Positions 1 to 11,328 of a stretch of DNA of 64,000 nucleotides are shown in pieces (position 1 is the first letter of the stretch; each line of letters begins with the position of its first letter). Source of the stretch: Paramarasmius palmivorus (taxonomy: Eukaryota; Basidiomycota; Agaricomycetes; Agaricales; Marasmiaceae); contig JAYKXP010000016.1 in assembly GCA_037176845.1 (NCBI GenBank), positions 682,001 to 746,000 on the forward strand, read 5' to 3'. The position numbers and the translations under genes were made by a program. A model generated the notes under the pieces. It saw only the letters and a list, made by a program, of their open reading frames with translations, was not told the origin of the DNA and searched no databases.

Positions 1-1324
1 GGCGAGACGATTGGCCAACACTTTGAGCACGTCGTCTTTCCATCTCTTCCTCCTTTAATGAGGCAGAGAGGGATCGCGTACGTTCTAGTTTGCGCGGTTC
101 GGGTGGACGTGATGAAGACCGGTGAGAAGAAGTGGTAGATAGGGCGGGAGATGGATAGCGCGTTACAGAAGCGCTTGAAGAAGTACGTGGACGTTTGGCA
201 GGCGGGGGATGAGGCACAGGCGATGAGGAACGTGTAGCTAGATCCGATGGTTTTGAGTGAAGAGGCTCGTCCTCATCCTCGTCTTCAGTGAAAGGGGAAG
301 TCGGGAAAATCTTGGAACGTAAAAGTTCGCAAGAATCAGGAAGAGTAGAATTGAATCTATTGGGGTGTAAGGAGAGATAGAGAGCGGAGGCATAAGACTC
401 AACTGAGATTCTACGGTTTCTTTGTAGAAGACTTGCATCCAATCTAATGCTTCTTCTTCTTGACGAAGTTTATTGGCATTTCGAGCTGGGGAGGCGTTCA
501 AATCGCCCATAAGCTGCCATGTTGAAAGTTTGTCCATAAAAGCTTCAAGGCGATCCGCTGTGCTAGGAACAGTCGTTGGCTTCTTCCTAGGAAGCTTTCG
601 TCTCTTCACAGAGGACATTTCTGGTGATTGTGGTCTCGGCGGCGGCGGTCCAGGAAGAGAGAGAATCAACAGGTGTAGTAGAATCTGGATCTGAACTCTG
701 AGGAAACCGTCAACCAAGGTACGCAGAACGATCTTTTGGCACTCACTCGCGTCTTTCCAGCCTCTGTAGCCAGGCTTTACGCCACTTCTCGTCTTCCCAT
801 ATACCTCCATCAGCACTCGTGTCCCGAATCGCTTCATATTCTTTGTCGCCCTTCTCGTAGCTCAAGACATACCACATCATGGTTTCTTCTATTTCCCCTG
901 CTCCTCCTCCATCTGACAGAATCCTCGGCAATTCTACATTATATTTATTCGCCGCGGAGCGAGGTGTGTGTAGGAGTGGGTCCAGAAGGGCGTGTAGGGG
1001 ATGTGGCTGTGGAGAGTCGGGCTGCGAAGATCCAGACGCGACGTTGACGCGTTTTAAAGCTGGTACGAGAAAATTCAAGGGCATTAATGACTGTAAAAAA
1101 AGGCTGCCTGAGTGCGAGGAGAGCTGTAATCGATAGAAAGAACCATTCACCTCCGGGAGCCAAAGAAATTGCAGATACGTGCGAACGACGTACTGATCTG
1201 GGGTTTCCAATGATAAGTCGGTAAAAGGATAATCTCTGGAAATAGATTTCTCTTGGGCTGTTGTCCAATTGACCTTTGGACTGAGGTCAAGCTTTCGAGG
1301 AAATTGGGATATGATGGTGGTCAT
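1..1324 (-). CDS. Sld3-like DNA replication initiation regulator (C-terminal end outside window)
   Basis: Sld3 (Treslin/Ticrr in animals) recruits Cdc45 to the loaded MCM helicase at origins after CDK phosphorylation. Exons inferred as 1151..1324, 747..1090, 404..697 and 1..356, joined by GT-AG introns of 60, 49 and 47 nt; the ATG at 1324 follows an in-frame stop. About 389 residues are visible. After splicing, exon junctions restore blocks I associate with the Sld3 domain: FLWLPE followed by MPLNFLVPAL near the N-terminus, ERREVQIQILLHLL in the middle, and LEAFMDKLSTWQL, then DWMQVFYKETVESQF and CELLRSKIFP. The tail is Ser/Pro/Arg-rich and acidic, the kind of region that carries CDK sites in Sld3. 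Recognition comes from motif memory only. The clean restoration of conserved-looking text at every splice junction is the main support. The protein continues past position 1. Confidence 0.68.
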
Positions 1325-1398
1325 AGTTCATGTCAATAAGCGCCCAAACATTGTTGATCAACGCTTCTTGTTCCTCGCGTGTATTGTATACACCTGCT

Positions 1399-2644
1399 TC
1401 AACCACGGCAATTCTGTAGATACATCTGCGGAGCAATAGGCAGTAATCTACCTGTAACTTTAGAATTACTTTCTCAAAATTATAACCCATCTATTCAAAA
1501 GCCCAGCACCATGCAACCCCGCTTCCCAAACCATCATCAATCTTCGTTCACGCCAGACCACCTCTCCGAACCGGCCAACGAAACGCGTCCTTATACTACA
1601 GTTACCCGTCAACTCCTGTTCTTGCCTGTACAATGTCTTCGCGTATTCTTCAGAATTGTTCGTCATGGATAGGATCTTCACCTTGGAATCTATGAGAATA
1701 TCTGTGACTTGCCCGAGTACGATGAATAATGGGGTACAGGTTCTTGAAACCGATGACTGATGCGAGATCATGAATGGGAGAGCACAAGCCAGGAAGGTGT
1801 CGCTCATGAAAGTGACGTGAGGATCGCGAGCCGTGAATTCGATTATAGCCTGGCTACCCGTCGGAAGAGAGTTCAAGAAGGTGTGTAGAGCAGTCTTCAC
1901 TGCAGACTGAGGGACAAAGTCCAAACATAGGGTGTGGTAGAGATCACTACTGACGCGAGGGGGAAGGAGGTGACATATTTCGTGCGCATACATGTCTACT
2001 GAGAAAGGTCTTTAATGGAATTCCGCAGTATGGAAGAACGAAATCGAACCTTGCAGAGAGCTCGGAGATGGTTGCTTTGCGTCTGCATACGATATTAAAC
2101 ACCAATGCGCGACGCGAAATCTCCACCTAAACCCATATACGGGCGAGATCACCAGCCCTGCTGCGTAGAGGCGGTTCTGGAAAAGGGCTTGCAACGACGA
2201 CTTGTTCCGAAGTTCAAAGGCTCCGAAAGAGATGGATTTGAGGAAGCTAGTGATATCCAAAGCGAGTCCATTGGAATGGCGCGTCAGAATTGCGCGAACC
2301 GCGTTCCGGGCACGTGTTGGGATAATGAATGAGGTGAAATCCGAACGAGGAAGCTTTGGAACGCGTTGTTTGAGATGTCGGTTTCGAGATGAGTGCCATG
2401 CTATCCCAAGAATCACTATGATCAGAAGCAAAGGTGAAGAGACGAGTAGTGGTTGGTATTGTCCAATGTCTGTGAAATGAAGACGAGAAAGCTCTGTTGT
2501 CGACTCCAAGAGCTGCAAAGATGATTCAAGAACGGAAGAGAATGATTCGAGGTATTCGTGTGACAGCAGATGCGAGACTCGGGAGTCCAGAGAGGAATTG
2601 AGCTGTCGGAAATGGACAAGAACTGACGAGAGATCTACGGTCAT
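1399..2644 (-). CDS. Unrecognised fungal protein with one membrane segment
   Basis: I do not recognise this family. Inferred exons 2050..2644, 1510..1998 and 1399..1451 (introns of 51 and 58 nt) give 378 residues. The first junction is well supported: it joins two frames (PSSLQ to VDMYAHEICHLL) where each alone stops. The last small exon is the weakest part; without that splice the frame ends at 1466. The N-terminal part has Leu/Ser-rich helices, then one hydrophobic segment around residues 67-82 (PLLLIIVILGIAW) followed by a basic stretch, which suggests a single-pass membrane anchor. The rest looks globular. It is transcribed in the same direction as the Sld3-like gene, which starts only about 75 bp downstream of this stop, so the two may have overlapping transcripts. 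No catalytic motif is visible. Confidence 0.55.
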
Positions 2645-3091
2645 GATGGTGGTACAAGTTCTTCAAGAACTGGGCGTCTAAGTTGGCATGTGCCATTATC
2701 AAACATGATTTTCGTCGTGCACCCCAAAGCAGAAAGTAACATTAGTGTTGCCTATGTAAGAATGGACTGCAAGTCTTGAGGCCTTGAGGATCAATGCCCA
2801 AGGTACTAGAGAACGAAGGCTATCAGAACGTACTAGTAAAAGTGTAGTAGATGTACCCTAATGGAGTTCGTAAATGCATTCTCTAAAGCAATAAACAGAG
2901 AAAAAAAAGTGGAATGGTGAGAGAGTAATGCTGCCAACGAGTTAAGGAAGGTGTGATGATGTATAAGAACAAGTACAGTTAGAAAATAATGATACATGTA
3001 CATACATAACTTCCACGCCGAATGAAATGCTGATGATCAATAGGTGGTAAGACGATGTGGATGAAATGAAAGAGGAATCCCAGCAAATGCC
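2645..3091. other. Intergenic region, no gene seen
   Basis: Between the start of the 1399-2644 gene and the stop of the 3092-7378 gene, both on the minus strand. AT-richer than the coding parts. It should hold the promoter of the former and the 3' UTR of the latter. I see no open frame of note and no RNA gene. Confidence 0.5.
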
Positions 3092-6000
3092 TCATCGCCC
3101 CGCTGGAGGTGACAAGTGTTCAAGAAGGTCGTCAATCTCTTTAGTGTTTCCAAAGTAGGATGGTTGTTCATAGAGTGATTGATGGTCGGCAGGGGTGTTT
3201 TGTCCGGTGTTCTTGACTGTTGCCAGTGTGGCAGTCACCGAACCAGCGCGAGACCGAGTACCTGGCCTGTGATGGATGCCCTGGGCCTGAACCTGCGCCA
3301 ATTCACCAGGGGTGAGCGTTTCGTCAAAGTATGAACTCAAAAGAGACATGTGAGCAGGTGTAAGTTGTTGGGGAGGAGGCACTGGGAAGTCTGACAGGCC
3401 TGACATCCGTGATCCCTCTGAGTTGCTGGTCATGTAGCTGCTTCTTGTGGGGTCAGCAGAAGGTGGTTGCAAACTATTATGTGCGGTGCCGTTCCGAGTA
3501 AACATAGGCGATGTTCCAAGAACGTCACCATCTTCGTCTTCCTCTCCCGTTGGACCCGCGCCGTGAGCAAAAGACATCTGACCGACGTAGGATAAGCGAG
3601 GGTCACTTGCCTCCGCGGGAGGCGTTGACACCGATTCAACATGTCCCAGACGATATGCATCTTGTCAACTATCAGCATCATGAATGGACAACAGAACAGA
3701 AATAGCTACTTACCAAGCTCATCGTGTTCGATAGCTGACTGGACAGGTGACGATGCCCTAGTTGACGTCTCGATGTCTTCTGGAATCTGACCGGATGGAT
3801 AGAATGCACTGATGGCATCTTGAATGTCCTCATTGTCGTGTTCGACGGGCTTGACGTTTGGAACCGCTTCCACAGACGCTGTCTCTGGGATGTCTGCAAA
3901 GACAAATCGAAGCCCAGAATCACCTATCGCACTACGTCCATGAGTACTTTGGCGCAGTATTGATAAGCTGGACCGAGAACTGAAACTGATAGAACGGCTC
4001 ATCCTCGCACCACGCGTCTCCTCAAGCTCCTCACTCAGTTGACGTACGATACTTGTGAGACCCGTATTATTGGTTCCTTGGCTTCTCACATCCCAAGGAA
4101 TATTAGGAGGTTGATATGTGGGACTTCGGGGGTTGAGTGGAGGAGTACCGCTATCAATAGATATGCCTCTTGGTCTGTAGAATAGATCGTGATAGTTTTC
4201 AAGATCATCTGGATTCCCAAGTGGCGGAGGAGAGACTGGCGGTGACGAACTTGAAGAACTCTGCCCTGGCGACGATCTATTCGAGTCATTCCTGGGGACC
4301 ACTAACCTCTCATACATGGAGGTTTCCGGTTCAGGTTGTTCTTCAAGGCTGCTCATCTGAACAGGGGGCGTAGGTGTGGAAGTGAGGCTGTTCTTGTGAG
4401 CATGTTGTAAGTGAGCAGGACGCGAGGCATCGTATTGCACGGGTATCCTCCGCGGATTGCTAAACCGAGCATTACTCCCCGATGGAATCGCCATGACTAC
4501 TGGACTGGATAGTTCCTCGGATCCACCCCCTTGACCGCTAACTGTAATCGACTCTGGGCCTTCACTTGTACCAAGTCCACTATCCCGACTTTGTCTTCGC
4601 CCAGCCCAAGCCAATGCCTCTCCAATGCCAGCAGTGTCATATATAGGACTAGAGTTGCGCATAGATCGCCGCATCCGTGACTTTTCGTAATCGATATCCC
4701 CAGGTACGGTGATGAATGGAGAGTACTGCAATTCTGTAGCTAAGACCTCCTGTGTTCCGCTACCCCAAGTAGCCCACATCTTCTCAGGAGGTGGCACCAA
4801 GCTATCTGGCCTTGCCCGAGGCACGATTCTAGAATCATAATCTTCTGATGAAGGGGAGCCGGAAGCAAGTGCGTAGGGATGTGTACTCGGAGCGTTCAGC
4901 TGCAGAGACACAGGCGAGCGGGAGGACTCTGCGTGCAAGGGCTCTCCTTCGGCAACCTCTTCGTCTATCTGAGAAGCATATGCTGAGAGACCGCCCTGTG
5001 CGTATGGATGCTGTGGAAGCCTGATCGAGTCTCTGTCAAATGCTTCGTCTGTGTTTGGCGTAGTGGATATCGCAATTCCAACTTTGGAATCGCTAATACC
5101 AGACGGTGTCGGCGAAACACGAACATCGAACGGCGATATCCGTTCAGGAGACGGTATTCGCATGACATTGTTCCCGGTGTACACGCCCAAATGTAATGAG
5201 CTCTTCTCCTTGTCGTTCTCTTCTACTGGCGTTATGACAATGCCACCAACGCACAGTGCTGCTGTTGACTTGGCCACCTTCAACGCAGACTTGCCAAGAG
5301 AATCGCTACGAGAATGATTCCTGGAATGAGTCTTTGACGATTTGGTCGTCGCCTTTGAAAGACTGTGCCCATGTGTTGGAGACCACCGTAAGATTGGTCC
5401 CTTGCCGTCTGTCTGACTGCTCGCCCTTGGACGGAGACCCTCACGAGGTGGATGTACGTGAATCGATATGGGCTCCTGATTCCCAAGCAAACCTCTCGCA
5501 GCCAAAAATTCAAAGTTCGGATGGTTTTTCTCGGGCCGTCTCGAGCCCTTCGCCTTTAACGACTTTGTCCGTGAACGAGATAATGACCGTGCACGCTCGT
5601 TTTGGAACGAGTTTATTGCCTGTGTTTGCCATTTTTTGCGCTGATGCTCCAAAATTTGGCCTTCCTCGAGTACGCTATGAATCACAGAAAATAAGTAGTG
5701 CGTCATATATCTAAACTACTGAAACATACCGAGACAGTGAAGGAACAGGACTGGGCAATACAGAGTCGTCAAGTGCCCAGCTCTTAGGTCGAGGTGGTCT
5801 AGACGGTGCAGATGCGATCTGAGGTTGAGGCTGCACCGGTCTTTTCTCCTCTTTGATCTTTAGGGGTGGAAGAGGCGCGACGCGTTCTTCATCTCTTCTC
5901 CACGTTGAGGGGCCTGCTCCTGGCGTAGATAAGTCTACCAGGGAACGAGAGTGAGCAAGCACGCGTGATGTCACGCTTAATTGATTGCCAGGAGCAGGCT

Positions 6001-7378
6001 GATCGAATACGGGACTTCCTGGTGGACTGACTATCCGACCGCTGCCTTTATACGGAGGTGTACCAGAGCCTTCCTGCTTGACCTTTAACCGAGGTCTAGG
6101 GAAGAGCAGAGCATCACACCACGTCTCCGCCGCTAGTAGGCGGTCCTTAAAATTCCACCGAGGTAGAGCGGGACTTCGCGGCTGAGAGTTGGCTCGCAAA
6201 TTCGGGGTGGATGCAGAATTTTTAAGGGCATTCTGGTGGAAAGGTAACATGGGATGTCGCAGGTCAGAGGTAGAACTTTGTGGATGGGTGAAGGGATGCT
6301 TAGGATCGCGATTGTTAGTTGAGATGTAAATGTGAGACTTGTGTGTAGGGGGCGCAGATTGGGGGGCGTCAAGTTCAGGTGGTTCGGGGCCAGAATAAGC
6401 ATACGGGTGCGCTCCAGAATTCGATGATGGGTGGGAAGAGGCAGAATTTGGTTCCTGTCTCGGTGAGTTGAAGGTTACGACGTTGGCCATTCCGGGAGAA
6501 GCTGGCTGTTGCTTATTGTCGGAATTGATATCTATCAATGTGGGATAGAAGCTTTGATAATATTCTTCATCACCACCAGCGCCTGATGCACGTAGCGCTT
6601 CTTCCGCAGATATGGGGTCTGTTTGATTCCTAATTAGGCTGGCAGGCCGCTTGCTTGGATCCTGGCTGTGAGCTGTAGGCGAAGACGGTAAAGGATGTCG
6701 ATTCGGGTCAGGTGGGGGTCTGGATGTAGGCCGCCTCTTGCTCGATGAATTAAAGGTAAATAAGCTCGCGAGACTTCTCCGTGTTGTGGGTGTACTGCCG
6801 GCATTAGAGCCTCGGTATGTGGGCATAGGTGATTCGCCGACTCCCCCTGTGACATCAATATTCACGTAGGATGGTATTGGAGGACGAGGGCTCCCGGTAG
6901 AGACTGTAGACCGACGAGGATGTGTCCCAACACTCATTCGACCTGGATCTACTGTCCCTGATGACACCGTGCGACCTGAAAGAACAGAACCACCAGACGT
7001 CGTTCTAGTCCGTTGTCGAAGCTTCCTGTCACTCCCACTGCCTCTAGTCTTCCAGTCGCCCACATTCCCGCCATCAATCCCACCATACCTATGATGCAGC
7101 TCTGGGTCTCCAAGCATGTGCTCCTCTTCAATGTCCTCGTCGCCGCCTACGGGGTCACCCCAACTATCTCTATCTTTTTCCTGTCGAGCTGGAGGTCGCG
7201 GCGGCTCGTAAGGTCCGTTGTAAGGAATGTACCAATCGTCTTCGTCCTCTTTAACCTTTTCAGATAACCGTGCGCCTGGACGCGGTGACGACGATGAAGG
7301 AGTGTTTGACTTTGAATTTAAACCAAATGCCCGGGATAGACGAGAAAATGGAGAGACATTCTGGGACTTTGTTGTCAT
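3092..7378 (-). CDS. Large low-complexity (disordered) protein, function unknown
   Basis: Three exons, 5730..7378, 3714..5674 and 3092..3660, with introns of 55 and 53 nt, give 1392 residues. The junctions read SLSR/VLEEGQILEHQ and EHDEL/DAYRLGHVES. Most of the protein is Ser/Pro/Arg/Gly-rich and looks intrinsically disordered, with many SP/TP and RxxS sites of the type expected for a phosphorylated scaffold. The exceptions are one compact block near residues 396-430 (RWNFKDRLLAAETWCDALLF then PRPRLK) and a short helix EEGQILEHQRKKWQTQ just after the first junction. No enzyme motif, membrane segment or zinc site is visible. I do not recognise the family; a cell-polarity or signalling scaffold would fit the composition, but that is a guess. 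Start: the ATG at 7378 opens directly into this frame. Confidence 0.8.
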
Positions 7379-9069
7379 CTATAGGTGGTGAAAGAGTAGC
7401 TGGACGCGTTCGCAAGTATTTTCGAGCGCTGAAAATTCTTGTGACAGCTGCAAGTCGGGAAGAAAGGGAGTAAGGAATGAGGAGAACCTAATTGAACCGG
7501 ATAATGATAATAATGAGATCTTGAAGAAACATGTTGAAAAGAGAACGAGTGACTTACAAGGAGAGGGAAGAAGGGAAATGGCGGGACGGTATGCACGGAC
7601 GGGGAGGACGAAATCTGACAACCTATTTGGGGCTTCTCCACGAAAAGTTCGCACATTTTTTGATCTCAACAGCCACCCACGTGGAGTGCTCCATGAGGCT
7701 CTTTTCCCTTTTAAAGTCACTTGAAAGTCATATAATATTCCAATTCTGATCCTTCTAAAATTTAGAAAAATCACCAATTGCAACTCTTTCTCAACCTTTC
7801 TCAACGCTTCTCGACACTCTCCTCATCTCTGGGTTTTCACATTCGGACGGACTCTGTATTCTGTGGAATTCGGCACCCGGATGCTTTAGGACTAGCGATC
7901 ATCATCTTCGTGGGCTTCGTCGCTCACCGCTATGCATTGGCCATGCAATGATAACCTTCAATTGCAAGACACTACTCCTGTTACCTTTCTAGTCGCCCTG
8001 ATCAACCAATCCCAGACGACACGCTTTCAGCTGACTACTAGTACAAGTAATCGATTTCGATGTGTTTATTTGTTATTCCCTTGCGCATCTCAAGATGCCC
8101 ACAGAAGCGTCTAACCTCATCCGGCGGCTCCAGACATGGATCGAATAGATGAGTTCTCTCGCGATCGTTGTGTTTTTCTTTCTTACCCATGTTCCCCGAC
8201 CTCCTTTCCACCTCGATCTGCGCATCCACGGCGTTCAAGTCGGGACCGAGTATCGCTGTCTCTAGTGCTGCAAATTCTGAGACTCGTCAAACCTTCCGCA
8301 AGCCACTTGCCACCAGCCACCAGCCACCACCATTCAAGCTACAACGCCAGATCTCCTGTATTCGATCAAATGCAAGAAGAGTATCATTGTTGGTACCGCT
8401 CTTGGAATATCACGGAGTGTCAGATGCAGATGCCTGATACCAGAAAACGGTAGCGGTGGCAAAAGAAACATCAAGACGGGAGGTAAAACATTCAATTGAT
8501 GGGAACAACACAGATGCGCCTTCGTGCATCACGGCTCTGCTGGAAGTTCGGACATTTGATAACTGTGTCGCCATGTCTGGACATATGAGCAAGGCACTGT
8601 CATGATTATCAACATTGTGATCGTCTCGCACTTCTCGCCACTGAAGAGGTCGTATGTTTGTAAAGACTACCGCAAACGGAGCTTCCAAGCTTCCGTGCCT
8701 TGGGTTCCCGCTCGTCAGAAGGACTGGGAAGCTTCTTCCCAATAAAAGAACGGATTTCACTTTCTCCCGACTTATCGTGTATCCTAGCACCTGACCTTAT
8801 TATCCTTGTGGCTGAACAAAGCTTATGGCGATTCTAAAAGCCCTGTTACCTTCATCGCTCCATCCAAGTAGGAGATTTGTAAACATATTCGTCATTGACA
8901 TTATCGTGATACAAGCAACACCAATACAGTAGTAATCTACTGGTCCACCGGTCTAGATGCAATGTAGTATAGTATACAGTGTGAATGTGAGATGATAAAT
9001 TAACTCGTTTTATAGAGTAGATGGGCATTGATGGTGTCGGCGCTAGAGTGGAAGGAGAGGCAAGATAAA
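7379..9069. other. Long intergenic stretch, no convincing gene
   Basis: About 1.7 kb between two minus-strand genes. It includes the promoter and 5' UTR of the disordered protein (7379 to about 7800, pyrimidine-rich on the minus strand). Short frames at 8136-8453 (+) and 8410-8790 (-) lack a clear ATG, codon bias or motif. A mini-frame at 8150 (+) encodes a hydrophobic N-terminus of about 40 residues, but I cannot extend it into a gene. Confidence 0.4.
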
Positions 9070-9958
9070 TTACTGAATGTTCCATGCAGCCCTACGTTCA
9101 GCAGCAGAACTCTTTTGCTGCTGTAGCCGGGCCTCGTCTTCTTTACGTTCTTGTTCTTGCTGTTCCAGCTAAAATAAAGGATCTACATGAGTGACATCCG
9201 AGGACATGGAAATATGAATACGTACCACATCTCGCCATGAGTGATCCTCGGCTTTCGTAACCGCGCCTTGACGCTGGCTGTGCTTGAGTGCACCCGCAAC
9301 GATAAGGATACCGATAGTCAGACCCTGTGCCCACATACGGGCTTGGACGACTTTCTGAGGTACAGTCTGATACCTGAAGAAAGACGATGAATAAACCTGG
9401 AACACTGTAGAAAGATGAGGAGCAACTTACTTGTCACGAGAGATGATAGCACCGGCGGCAGCCAAACTGAGAGCCCATGAACCCATAATAATACCATACT
9501 CATGTCGGCTAGCCAGGTCGCTGATTCTGTCCTTTATAGACATATGGTCCCATTTTTCTTTGACACGCTGTTCTTGCTCAGTTATAATTCGAGCGCCTTC
9601 GTCCTTCCTGAAAATACATTCAGTATTGAGACAGATACGCAAATCAAATACGGAATTCACCATTGAGCGTGATCGAACTCCATTCCCCTACGCTCTGCCT
9701 GGATAGTTAACATGGGTGCGACGACGATGATACCGCCAAGGAGTTTGAGCGAGGGAGGTAGCTGTCGGAAAGCTGTCCATCTTCTTTGCAGATACAGCCC
9801 TGCTGCAGATGCAACAGCAGTACCAGCGACTGTTCCTTCGACTGCACCACGAATAGTGGCATTTCTGTGACCGCGGAGCTCTTCTTCAGAGACGTCGAGC
9901 TATTAATGACTGTTAGCTTGAATTTCTAGCCCTATCGATTCCTTTTACCCACCTTCAT
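9070..9958 (-). CDS. RCF2: Respiratory supercomplex factor 2 (HIG1 domain)
   Basis: Rcf2 sits in the inner mitochondrial membrane and helps assemble and tune complex III-IV supercomplexes. Five exons: 9953..9958, 9661..9899, 9431..9607, 9226..9373 and 9070..9168; introns are 53, 53, 57 and 57 nt. The product is 222 residues, close to yeast Rcf2 (224). The first coding exon is only Met-Lys. Evidence: an N-terminal SEEELRGHR segment as in Rcf2, a central hydrophobic stretch near residue 55, then a HIG1 domain at about 105-165 with EYGIIMGSWALSLAAAGA, the QARMWAQG motif (HIG1 signature) and a second membrane segment GLTIGILIVAGAL. The tail is a charged, Gln-rich helix, as expected on the matrix or intermembrane side. 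All junctions preserve frame. Confident call. Confidence 0.9.
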
Positions 9959-11328
9959 TTTAGAAAAAGTAGTGAAACGGTAGAGGGAATGGGATGTAGT
10001 GGATTGAGAATGAGGAACCGAAGAGGTTCAAAGCAAGTTGTTATATAGGGAAACATTTTCGTCGTTGGTGATTTCATCGGAGACTCGGAGAGATGACACA
10101 TCCAATCGCGTGTCTTCCCAGGGCTTTCCATGCCTTCCGGGGACTTTGCCCAAACCACTCCCGGCTCTGCCCGCTTTGGGATATCTTTGAAGCTGGGCCA
10201 AAAATTGCTACTCTTCGTAACGAGGCATGGAGTGGTTTCTATTCAATCCTTCTAAACCTCGTTCTTCATGAAACTATAGCTTCATTACCTCTCGTTCCAG
10301 CGCACCTAACCCAGGCGCCAGCTTCAAATTTCCGAGGTGAAGGCGGCTACTAAGAAGTCTAGATTCCTTGGTAATGTTTTGTACACGGGACCTTCCGTTC
10401 TTTTGATTGTTGAATCTGATGGTGGTACTACTCTAGACCGTTACTTCTTTTGCGGTGTGCGCCGGGAGCGGGGAGAATATCGTACTCATCTGTTGCCCCG
10501 CATTCGACCCGATGAAATCTAGCTATAGCACTCGCTTTTCAAGGTGTAAAGGCTAAATTAGGATGTCCCGTCGGTAGGTCGCGATTATGGACCAAATAGG
10601 AACGCGTGAAGAACACGCCGCGTAGCTCTAATATAGTACGCGAAGTATACTTACTCCTCGTATCAAGCGGAACACAACTCAGGCCTAGCGATCGAGACTC
10701 GACAAGGCTGCGATACAAAGGTTAGGTTGCAGGATTCGAGTCCGACATAATCCTGAAGAAGCGAGTAGTACACGGTACTAATGTCCAAGAAGTCGATATC
10801 TTGAAAGACATCGCAGAGGGACAGCCTATCAGTAATAAAGTGGGTTGAACTTTTGCAGTATACAGAGATGTCAGTATTCGATCGAACACTAAAAAAGAGA
10901 CATGCAGTGGTGTCGCTATTTCTGGCCACTATGTATAGAGCATTCGTCCAAAAAGTGTCCAAGACTCGACCATACTACGACCATAAATGGAATGCCAATC
11001 GATTAGCGTATGAGTTCCGGTGTGATAAGCGGATCTCTTGAGGTGTATGGAAAACATGGTAGAAGAACATCTATGATTCTATCCACTTTGTCTATCAGAC
11101 GACGTCGGGCTCACTCGCTCACACTTGATCTGGTCAAAGAAAGCTCATCTTTTATTGGCAGCTTATACTGATATCAAGTAAATGTGTATGTAACTACTGA
11201 CTACATTGAAAACATGTAACTACTGAAACTGAAAACTGGATCGTAGGATGCATGAACGTCTGAACAAATATATAATACGTAAAAAAAACAACAAGCTCGA
11301 ACGTAGGAGAAGAGCGCAAAGCGAAGAC
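9959..11328. other. Intergenic stretch, no gene seen
   Basis: About 1.4 kb between RCF2 and the 3' end of the nucleoporin gene. Frames at 10093-10353 (+) and 10663-10962 (-) have no motifs and odd composition. A tRNA-like T-loop string near 10728-10742 does not form a paired stem, so I do not call a tRNA. No Nup96-like frame follows the nucleoporin. Confidence 0.4.

Noticed and set aside
1399..2644. Assignment of the membrane protein to the DUF1776 (SDR-like) family
   Set aside because: I considered it, but found no nucleotide-binding glycine motif or YxxxK; left unnamed.
8150..8300. Plus-strand mini-frame with a hydrophobic N-terminus (MSSLAIVVFFF)
   Set aside because: Only about 40 codons, with no plausible splice continuation; insufficient to call a gene.
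8410..8790. 126-codon minus-strand frame
   Set aside because: It begins at a GTG, not an ATG, and has no motif or coding-like composition.
10690..10760. tRNA-like string with a TTCGAGT loop
   Set aside because: The flanking bases do not pair into a T stem, and no acceptor, D or anticodon arm fits.
9959..11328. A Nup96 coding region downstream of the nucleoporin
   Set aside because: No frame of the needed length or character exists on the minus strand there.
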